Positions 24,185 to 30,125 of a stretch of DNA of 30,125 bases are shown in pieces. The DNA is from Bacillota bacterium (GTDB taxonomy: Bacteria > Bacillota > Dethiobacteria > DTU022), in the NCBI GenBank assembly GCA_012727685.1, contig JAAYGO010000182.1, positions 1-30,125 of the forward strand, read 5' to 3'. Under the pieces are notes generated by a model that saw only the letters and a program-made list of their open reading frames with translations, was not told the origin of the DNA and ran no database searches. The position numbers and the translations under genes are program-made. The stretch's first letter is position 1. Every line of letters starts with the position of its first letter.

Positions 24185-24215
24185 GCGGGGAATCCCCTAG
24201 CCGCTGCGCGTAGAT

Positions 24216-24245
24216 AAGCCAGGCTGGAAGGCCTGGTTTTTTTTT
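24216..24245 (+). terminator. Rho-independent terminator before dpaAB
   Basis: CCAGGC (24219-24224) and GCCTGG (24231-24236) form a perfect stem with a 6-base loop, extended by A/G-T pairs into the following run of nine T. It isolates dpaAB from upstream transcription. Confidence 0.92.
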
Positions 24246-24274
24246 AACCATTTTCCGGCGCTCCACATATATTA
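24246..24274 (+). promoter_or_regulatory. SigK-type promoter of the dipicolinate synthase operon
   Basis: AACC (24246-24249) fits the SigK -35 pattern (mACm). After exactly 16 bases comes CATATATTA (24266-24274), a full match to the SigK -10 pattern CATAnnnTA. The B. subtilis spoVF operon, which encodes the same enzyme, is transcribed by mother-cell SigK. The preceding terminator leaves this as the natural start of dpaAB. Confidence 0.72.
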
Positions 24275-24305
24275 TGAAAAAAAGAATGCGGAGGAAAAGA
24301 TCTCC

Positions 24306-25175
24306 TTGCCCCTACATAAAAACGTGGTGCTGCTTGGCGGCGACAGGCGCGAGGTGGAGCTTTACCGGCGCTGGCGCGAGCAGGGCATGAAAGTCAAAAT
24401 GGCCGGTTTTGAGCACTGCCCGGAGGTGGCCAAAGCCGACATCTTTACGGAGAGCGATCTGCAAGATGCCGCGGTGCTGATCGCTCCCCTTACCGGGATC
24501 AAGGAAAACGGCACCGTTTCCGCCATCTATGCCGACGAGGCCCTTTCAGTTATCCCCATCATAAAGCGATCCCCCCGGCAAAGTATTGTTCTCGCCGGCA
24601 GCGTGGCTCCCGCCGTGCAAGCTCATTTACAGGGGCGCGAGCTGATCATCACCGGTGATGACGCCGAGCTGGCCCTATTAAATGCGGTCCCCACTGCCGA
24701 AGGGGCCATTCAGAAGGCCATGGAACTATCCGATTTAACCCTCCACGGCAGCTGCTGCCTCGTCATCGGCCTGGGGCGATGCGGCCGCGTCCTGGCCGGG
24801 AAACTGCAGGGTCTGGGTGCAAAGGTGACAGCGGTGGTGCGGTGCCCGGAAACAGCAGCCCTGGCGGAGACAATGGCTCTAGATGCCGTATTCCCCGCAC
24901 AACTGGACCGGATTGTTTGCCGGGCTGAATTTGTGTTTAATACTGTTCCGGCACCGGTGCTGCACGCTGCGCTTATCGCCAGGATGCTGCCGGAAGCGGT
25001 GGTGCTCGACCTGGCTGCTGCTCCCGGGGGGACCGATTTTCAAGCCGCAGAAAATCTAGGGATCAAAGCGGTGCTGCTTCCGGGGCTGCCCGGTAAGAGA
25101 GCACCGCGGAGTGCGGCGCGGATTTTGGAAAGGGTTTATGGGAGAATTCTAAACGAGGTGGGAGAGAAAAGGTGA
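24306..25175 (+). CDS. dpaA: Dipicolinate synthase subunit A
   Basis: With DpaB this protein makes dipicolinic acid, the abundant spore-core solute, from dihydrodipicolinate in the mother cell (spoVFA in B. subtilis). It shows an N-terminal Rossmann-like part (VVLLGGDRREVELYRRW), then PLTGIKENGTV, and a C-terminal NAD(P)-binding domain with VIGLGRCGRVLAGKLQGLGAKVTAV (about residues 152-178) and a LPGLPGKRAPRSAA ending typical of DpaA. It has 289 residues. The TTG start has GGAGG 11 bases upstream. It overlaps dpaB by 4 bases and lies behind a SigK-type promoter. Confidence 0.95.
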   Translation: MPLHKNVVLLGGDRREVELYRRWREQGMKVKMAGFEHCPEVAKADIFTESDLQDAAVLIAPLTGIKENGTVSAIYADEALSVIPIIKRSPRQSIVLAGSVAPAVQAHLQGRELIITGDDAELALLNAVPTAEGAIQKAMELSDLTLHGSCCLVIGLGRCGRVLAGKLQGLGAKVTAVVRCPETAALAETMALDAVFPAQLDRIVCRAEFVFNTVPAPVLHAALIARMLPEAVVLDLAAAPGGTDFQAAENLGIKAVLLPGLPGKRAPRSAARILERVYGRILNEVGEKR

Positions 25176-25750
25176 AGCTGGAAGGGAAAAGAATCGGCGT
25201 GGCGATGACCGGGTCCCATTGCACCTTTGGCCAGGTGATGCCGCAGTTTGGCTTGCTTCAAAAGGCCGGGGCAATCCTCTATCCGATCCTTTCACCGGCG
25301 GTGCAGACTACGGACACCCGTTTCGGTCCGGCTGTTGAGTGGGTGAAACAGGTGGTGGAGATCGCCGGAAAAGAGCCGTGGCTGACCATTACCGATGTGG
25401 AACCGATCGGACCGCAAAAATTGCTGGATTTGCTGCTGATTGCCCCCTGTACCGGCAACACCCTGGCAAAGCTGGCCAACGGCGTGGTGGACAGCAGCGT
25501 ATTGATGGCGGCGAAAGCACAGCTTCGCAACAACAGGCCGGTGCTGCTGTTTATTTCCACCAACGACGGCCTCGGCCTCAACGCGGTTAACCTGGCGCGC
25601 CTGCTCAACGTGAAAAACATCTTTATGGTTCCCTTTGGCCAGGATAACCCGCTGGAAAAACCAAACTCACTGGTGTCGAAACCCGGAAAAATTCTGGCAG
25701 CGGCGGAAGCGGCGCTGGAAGGGCGGCAACTGCAGCCGCTCTTGGTTTAA
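25172..25750 (+). CDS. dpaB: Dipicolinate synthase subunit B (flavoprotein)
   Basis: This is the second subunit of dipicolinate synthase, of the Dfp/PPC-decarboxylase-like flavoprotein fold. Signatures: RIGVAMTGSHCTFGQVMPQ at the N-terminus, DLLLIAPCTGNTLAKLANGVVDSSVLMAAKAQLRN (FMN-site region) at about residues 85-120, and a C-terminal FMVPFGQDNP with KPNSLVSKP. The 192-residue length is normal. GTG 25172 overlaps the dpaA stop (GTGA), indicating translational coupling. In B. subtilis asd and dapG follow; here dapA follows directly after 81 bases. Confidence 0.95.
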   Translation: MKLEGKRIGVAMTGSHCTFGQVMPQFGLLQKAGAILYPILSPAVQTTDTRFGPAVEWVKQVVEIAGKEPWLTITDVEPIGPQKLLDLLLIAPCTGNTLAKLANGVVDSSVLMAAKAQLRNNRPVLLFISTNDGLGLNAVNLARLLNVKNIFMVPFGQDNPLEKPNSLVSKPGKILAAAEAALEGRQLQPLLV

Positions 25751-25784
25751 TCATTTTCCATTAGAGGCAGCAAATTACATTTTT

Positions 25785-25813
25785 TTGATTATCAGCCTTG
25801 ATAGTGGTATACT
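25785..25813 (+). promoter_or_regulatory. Probable SigA promoter immediately before dapA
   Basis: TTGATT (25785-25790) and TATACT (25808-25813) are 17 bases apart, with TGG before the -10 as an extended element. The predicted start, near 25820, would fall inside the ribosome site AGGAGG (25817-25822), leaving an exceptionally short leader. The sequence match is good but the geometry is odd. Confidence 0.5.
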
Positions 25814-25831
25814 TTTAGGAGGTGCCTAGCT

Positions 25832-26716
25832 TTGTCAGCAATTTTCGGTCCGATCATTACCGCCATGGTTACTCCCTTTACCGGAGAGGGAGCAGTCGAT
25901 TATGAAACGGCAGCGAAACTTTCGCGTTATCTCGTCGAAAACGGATCGACGGCTCTGGTCGTGGCGGGAACGACCGGGGAGGGGCCGGCACTCAGCAACA
26001 CGGAAAAAATGCAACTGCTAAAGACCGTTGCCGAGGCGGTCAGCGGCAAGGCGGCTGTAATCGCCGGGACAGGCGGGAACTCCACCACCGCCTCGGTAGA
26101 GCTGACCGGTCAGGCTGCGGAATACGGTGCTGATGGGGTCATGCTGGTTACCCCTTATTATAACAGGCCAAGTCAGGAAGGACTTTATCAACATTTCAAA
26201 ACGGTGGCCGCCGCGACCAGGCTGCCGGTGATGTTATACAATGTACCCGCCCGCACCGGAGTCAATATGACTGCGGAGACAACGCTTCGCCTGAGCGAGA
26301 TCGACAATATTGTGGGGGTTAAAGAGGCTTCCGGCAACCTGGAGCAGGTGGCAGCGATCTGCAAGGGGGCTCCCGGGGGATTTGCCGTTTATTGCGGGGA
26401 TGATGCCCTGACCTTGCCGATGCTCAGTGTAGGCGCGCAGGGGGTAGTAAGCGTGGCCTCCCACCTTGCCGGCAACCGCCTGGCGGAGATGGTTGTCTCT
26501 TATCAAAAGGGTCAAACGGAGCGGGCCAGGGAGATCCACTGGGAGCTGATGCCGCTGTTCCGGGGACTATTCATGGCCACTAATCCTGTCCCGGTAAAAG
26601 CAGCCCTGGAAATGCTTGGCTTTAATGTCGGCTTACCGCGTTTGCCGCTGGCGCCGCTGAATGAAGCGGAGCGCAATAATTTGCGTGCGCTGCTGAGCAA
26701 TTACGGGTTAATATAA
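25832..26716 (+). CDS. dapA: 4-hydroxy-tetrahydrodipicolinate synthase
   Basis: This lysine/diaminopimelate-pathway TIM-barrel enzyme condenses pyruvate with aspartate semialdehyde. Motifs: GPIITAMVTPFT at the start, VVAGTTGEGPALSNTEK (pyruvate-binding TTGE), GADGVMLVTPYYNRPSQEG with the catalytic Tyr, YNVPARTG, and GVKEASGNLEQ with the Schiff-base Lys. It has 294 residues and a TTG start with AGGAGG 9 bases upstream. Its product feeds both diaminopimelate for peptidoglycan and, through DpaAB encoded just upstream, spore dipicolinate. A separate SigA-like promoter would let it work in vegetative cells. Confidence 0.97.
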   Translation: MSAIFGPIITAMVTPFTGEGAVDYETAAKLSRYLVENGSTALVVAGTTGEGPALSNTEKMQLLKTVAEAVSGKAAVIAGTGGNSTTASVELTGQAAEYGADGVMLVTPYYNRPSQEGLYQHFKTVAAATRLPVMLYNVPARTGVNMTAETTLRLSEIDNIVGVKEASGNLEQVAAICKGAPGGFAVYCGDDALTLPMLSVGAQGVVSVASHLAGNRLAEMVVSYQKGQTERAREIHWELMPLFRGLFMATNPVPVKAALEMLGFNVGLPRLPLAPLNEAERNNLRALLSNYGLI

Positions 26717-26781
26717 AAACGGAAAAGCATTAGATTGATTACTAATTGGAAAAATATAACGTTTAGGGAGGTTTAGACCAT

Positions 26782-28485
26782 TTGTCCAAACGTTTAAAGA
26801 AAAATAATCTGCTTCAGCTTATACCCCTGGGTGGCGTGGGGGAAATCGGCAATAACATGTTCGCTTTGAAATACGGAGAAGAATGCCTTGTTCTCGATGC
26901 CGGATTGAAGTTCCCGGAAGAAGAGATGCACGGCGTGGACATTGTCATACCAGACACCACATACCTTTTGGAAAATCGGGAGCTGATCAAGGGGATTATC
27001 CTGTCACATGGCCACGAGGACCATATCGGGGCTTTGCCTTACCTGGTCAAGGATCTGGACGTTCCCATTTACGGGACCAGGCTCACCCTGGGGATGCTGC
27101 AATCGAAGATCGCTGATCATGAGGTTTTGCGCGGGGCGGAGATGCGGGAGTTCCATCCGGAACAACCGCTGGCGATTTCACCTGCTTTTAACCTGGAGTT
27201 TTTTCGGACAAACCATAGTATCCCGGATTCGGTTGGGATTGCCGTCCATACCCCGGCCGGAACAATTGTTTATACCAGCGATTTCAAGTTTGATCAAACT
27301 CCGGTGGACGGCCGGATAACCGATTTTCACAAACTGGCGGATCTGGGACGGCGCGGAGTTTTAGCGGCCATGATTGATTGCACCAATGCCGATCGCCCCG
27401 GTTATACCATGTCAGAAAAAGAGGTTGGCAAGACCATCGACGATATCTTCCGTCTTTCCCAGAGCAGGATTATCTTTGCCACCTTTTCCACAAACATTCA
27501 TCGCATCCAGCAGGTCATCTCTGCTGCCCACCGCTACAAGCGCAAGGTCTGCGTAATCGGGCGCAGCATTATCAGTACCGTGGAAATTGCTTCAGAGCTG
27601 GGCTACCTTGACATACCGGAGGGGATCCTGGTCGATCTCGATCAAATTGATTACCTCCCCCACGAGCAATTGGCCCTGATCACTACCGGAAGCCAGGGCG
27701 AACCGATGTCCGCCCTGACCCGCATTTCGCTGTCGGAACACCGCCGGGTCGAAATCGTGCCCGGTGACACTGTGATAATTTCGGCCACGCCCATTCCCGG
27801 AAATGAAAAACTGGTTTCCCGGACTGTAAACAACCTGTTTAAACGAGGCGCTGAAGTTTATTACAGCGATATCTCTGGAATCCATGTCTCCGGCCACGGC
27901 AGCGAAGAGGATATTAAGTTGATGTTGAACCTGTTGCGACCGCAATATGTCATTCCTGTGCACGGCGAATACCGCCATCAGATTCACTGTGCCAAGATTG
28001 CCGAGCAATTGGGCCTACCCCGCGAGCATATCTTCGTGGTCGAACCGGGCACAGTCATGGAATTTATGGAAGGCGAGGGCCATATCGCCGGCTCGGTGAG
28101 CGCCGGCAAGGTAATGGTTGACGGCCTCGGGGTTGGCGACGTGGGGGACGTGGTTTTGCGCGACCGGCGCATCCTGGCCGAGGAGGGGATCCTGATCGTC
28201 GTCCTGGCCATCGATTCCGAAAGCGGGGCTGTGGTCAGCGGTCCGGAAATTGTTACCCGCGGGTTCGTTTATGTCAGGGAATCGGAAGAGCTGCTGGAAG
28301 AAGCAAAACAGACCATCGAGAGTAAGATTGCGACGCTGGGGAGGGAGCAACTGCTGGAGTGGAGCATAGTGAAATCAAATGTGCGGGATGCGGCTTCTAG
28401 TTTCTTCTTTGAAAAAACCGGCCGCCGGCCCATGATCATGCCGATCATCATTGAGCTGGCCGCCGATAAAATCGAAGACCATTAA
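26782..28485 (+). CDS. rnj: Ribonuclease J
   Basis: This RNase of the metallo-beta-lactamase/beta-CASP family has endonucleolytic and 5'-to-3' exonucleolytic activity in Firmicute RNA decay. Motifs: IPLGGVGEIGNNM at the N-terminus, the zinc motif LSHGHEDHIGALPYL (about residues 74-88), YTSDFKFD, TNADRPGYTMSE, the beta-CASP part FSTNIHRIQQVI and TTGSQGEPMSAL, and VIPVHGEYRH. The C-terminal domain ends at residue 567. The TTG start is preceded by AGGGAGG (26765-26771). Its place after dapA equals rnjB in B. subtilis. I cannot distinguish J1 from J2 type by sequence alone. Confidence 0.95.
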   Translation: MSKRLKKNNLLQLIPLGGVGEIGNNMFALKYGEECLVLDAGLKFPEEEMHGVDIVIPDTTYLLENRELIKGIILSHGHEDHIGALPYLVKDLDVPIYGTRLTLGMLQSKIADHEVLRGAEMREFHPEQPLAISPAFNLEFFRTNHSIPDSVGIAVHTPAGTIVYTSDFKFDQTPVDGRITDFHKLADLGRRGVLAAMIDCTNADRPGYTMSEKEVGKTIDDIFRLSQSRIIFATFSTNIHRIQQVISAAHRYKRKVCVIGRSIISTVEIASELGYLDIPEGILVDLDQIDYLPHEQLALITTGSQGEPMSALTRISLSEHRRVEIVPGDTVIISATPIPGNEKLVSRTVNNLFKRGAEVYYSDISGIHVSGHGSEEDIKLMLNLLRPQYVIPVHGEYRHQIHCAKIAEQLGLPREHIFVVEPGTVMEFMEGEGHIAGSVSAGKVMVDGLGVGDVGDVVLRDRRILAEEGILIVVLAIDSESGAVVSGPEIVTRGFVYVRESEELLEEAKQTIESKIATLGREQLLEWSIVKSNVRDAASSFFFEKTGRRPMIMPIIIELAADKIEDH

Positions 28486-28813
28486 AGCTTTAGGCTGTGG
28501 CTTCAAGCAAGGGAGGAAAGAGCTTTTCAAGGCAGGCGGCCCCGATTAGAAGTTGGAGGGTTTAAAAGGAATTAGCGCGTTGTTGCAGAAATAGGTCTTT
28601 GTCTGTTTATCTATGTCGAATGATAGCATATCTTGTTATGCCGGAGCTTTTTTTCGGGCCGTGAACAGAGCCTTAGAAATCGGCTTTTATCTCACCGCCA
28701 GCCGTTTCCGGGTGTTATTCCCAGGTTCGCTTAAAGGACGAGGATCCGTTATAGTAAAAGCGCCTTGAGGACGCCGCAATTGATTAACGCTACAGTTAAG
28801 GAGGTTTTTTCCG
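28486..28813 (+). other. Gene-free interval between rnj and the DUF4015 lipoprotein
   Basis: This 328-base spacer encodes no credible protein and shows no clear terminator. A Spo0A-box-like TGTCGAA lies at 28614-28620 in an AT-rich patch (about 28570-28640). A weak -10-like TATAGT at 28750-28755 is followed by a C/G-rich patch (28761-28778) and then the ribosome site AAGGAGG (28798-28804) of the next gene. A promoter for the next gene is likely here but cannot be fixed. Confidence 0.4.
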
Positions 28814-30125
28814 CTGAAGCAGCATATTTTCTCAAAATTGATATTATTGGCGCTTATCCTAATTTTGATCGTTTCCGGATGTTCCGGTCAAAATCCGGTT
28901 GACAACCCCTCTGCTCCTTCAGATCCAGCCGGTGAGCCGCAGCTCGACCCCGAAGAGGAGGCCCGGAAGCGCCAGGAGGAGTGGGAAAGGCGCAATGAAG
29001 AGTTGAAGGAAGAGCTGGGCAAATACTACGTGCCCCTGCCGCCCCTGGATCAGCCGGAGAATCCCCCGCAAAAGGTGCGCGGGCTCTACTGCACCGGGCA
29101 TACCGTCGGCTATCCGCCGCGCTACGATTATATACTCGATTTGCTTGATAAGACCGAACTTAACGCCCTGGTCATCGATGTCATGGATGACAGCGGCAAA
29201 ATGTCCTATTATAGCGAGATTGAAGCGGTGCAGGAGCTGCAGGCAGTCTACGACCCGCCCCCGATCACCGATATCCGGGCTACGCTCGAAGAGCTGCACT
29301 CGCGCGGCATCTATACGATCGCCAGGATCGTTGTTTTCAAGGATATGCACATGGGCACGGCCCGTCCGGAATGGTGCATCCCGTTAAAATCGGGCGGGGT
29401 ATATCGCGACCGCGGCGGTTTTTCCTACGGCAATCCTTTTAACGAAGAAATATGGGACTATAAACTGGCCATTGCCAAGGAGGCGGCGCTGCTCGGTTTC
29501 AAGGAAATTCAGTTTGACTATATCCGTTTCCCCGACAACGCGGCCTACATGGAAGAGGTAGCCGATTATCCCGGGCGCAACGGCCGGCCGAAGGCCGAGG
29601 CCATTGCCGGTTTTGTCAAGCGGGCCCGGGAAGAGCTGGCCCCGTACAACGTGCATGTCTCGCACGATCCGTTTGGCGTAATCGTCAGCTCGTGGGGAGA
29701 CAATGACGACATTGGTCAGATCTGGGAAGTATTTGCCGCGAACAGCGATTATGTCTATCCGATGATCTATCCCAGCCACTATGGGGTCAACCAGGGTTGG
29801 TTCGGCCTGCGCGCCCCGGACACCGACCCGGTGACCGTAGTCACCGGCGCACTCACCGACGCGATTAAACGCAGCGCCACGCTTAAAAATCCGGCGGTGA
29901 TCCGGCCGTGGCTGCAGGCATTTACCGCCTCGTATCTCGGCGGCGGCAATTACATTCCTTACGGCGCCGCCGAAATCAGGCAGCAGATCGATGCCGCCCT
30001 GGCGCTGGGGATTGACGAATATGTGCTCTGGGACCCGGCCAACAGCAATTATCCCACTGCAGCCTTCTTCACCGCCGCGGAGGCGGATCGCCGGGCGGCG
30101 GAACGGGCCGCACAGCGGGAAAGCA
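28814..30125 (+). CDS. Lipoprotein with DUF4015 putative glycoside hydrolase domain, 3'-truncated, probable CTG start
   Basis: The frame runs to the window edge (437 codons visible). From CTG 28814, 9 bases after AAGGAGG (28798-28804), it encodes a Lys-containing N-terminus, a hydrophobic core and the lipobox V-S-G-C (Cys23), then a Pro/Asp-rich and a charged Glu/Arg linker. From about residue 90 (VRGLYCTGHTVGYPP) comes a TIM-barrel-like DUF4015 domain: NALVIDVMDDSG, YTIARIVVFKD, GFKEIQFDYIRFPD (likely acidic catalytic region), HVSHDPFGVI, YVYPMIYPSHYG and YVLWDPANSNY. Family members are predicted glycoside hydrolases; the substrate is unknown. It is probably anchored on the outer face of the membrane. 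No ATG, GTG or TTG starts this frame near the ribosome site; TTG 28838 would remove the charged N-terminus. Confidence 0.87.
   Translation, partial: MKQHIFSKLILLALILILIVSGCSGQNPVDNPSAPSDPAGEPQLDPEEEARKRQEEWERRNEELKEELGKYYVPLPPLDQPENPPQKVRGLYCTGHTVGYPPRYDYILDLLDKTELNALVIDVMDDSGKMSYYSEIEAVQELQAVYDPPPITDIRATLEELHSRGIYTIARIVVFKDMHMGTARPEWCIPLKSGGVYRDRGGFSYGNPFNEEIWDYKLAIAKEAALLGFKEIQFDYIRFPDNAAYMEEVADYPGRNGRPKAEAIAGFVKRAREELAPYNVHVSHDPFGVIVSSWGDNDDIGQIWEVFAANSDYVYPMIYPSHYGVNQGWFGLRAPDTDPVTVVTGALTDAIKRSATLKNPAVIRPWLQAFTASYLGGGNYIPYGAAEIRQQIDAALALGIDEYVLWDPANSNYPTAAFFTAAEADRRAAERAAQRES

Noticed and set aside
28614..28620. Spo0A-box-like TGTCGAA before the DUF4015 lipoprotein
   Set aside because: It sits in a plausible AT-rich patch but is a single 7-base match about 190 bases from the gene, so not enough to call an operator.

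Overview
The window looks like a chromosomal segment of a spore-forming, anaerobic Firmicute of class Clostridia (Peptococcaceae/Desulfotomaculales-like). The gene order closely follows the Bacillus subtilis rpsB-to-rnjB core region. Sporulation genes (ylxY-type deacetylase, ymxH/ylmC, dipicolinate synthase dpaAB) are present, and so is an acyl-CoA dehydratase activase typical of strict anaerobes. All convincing genes are on the + strand. Strong Shine-Dalgarno sequences and frequent TTG/GTG starts also fit a Firmicute. I see no rRNA, tRNA, CRISPR array, prophage or transposase.

Layout: 1-955 is the 3' end of a BadF/BcrA-type ATPase. 966-4057 holds rpsB, tsf, pyrH and frr (translation and UMP kinase), with a strong promoter and a structured leader before rpsB and a terminator after tsf. 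4164-9481 is an envelope/isoprenoid block: uppS, cdsA, dxr, rseP, ispG. An unusual 354-base insert-like spacer lies before ispG, and a 351-base gene-free stretch follows it where many Firmicutes carry proS and polC. 9833-17327 is the nusA operon: rimP, nusA, rnpM (ylxR), infB, rbfA, nrnA, truB, ribF; ylxQ is absent. 17380-19983 is rpsO-pnp, with a probable autoregulatory leader and a terminator between the two genes.

20167-22774 is a three-gene envelope/spore-wall cassette: two polysaccharide-deacetylase-like membrane proteins with eroded catalytic motifs and a VanW-domain protein. The second and third share a homologous N-terminal module. Then come dut, ymxH/ylmC and a YflT-type stress protein with a strong terminator. 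24246-25750 is the dipicolinate synthase operon behind a near-perfect SigK-type promoter, followed by dapA (which makes the dihydrodipicolinate substrate), ribonuclease J, and a truncated lipoprotein with a DUF4015 putative glycoside-hydrolase domain.

The most notable observations are a probable ATT initiation codon for nusA, a probable CTG initiation codon for the terminal lipoprotein, a long rpsO leader hairpin, the SigK promoter of dpaAB, the shared module in the deacetylase/VanW pair, and two spacers flanking ispG that look structured or inserted. I did not recognise a wholly new multi-gene system. The ylxY-like/VanW cassette is the nearest candidate.
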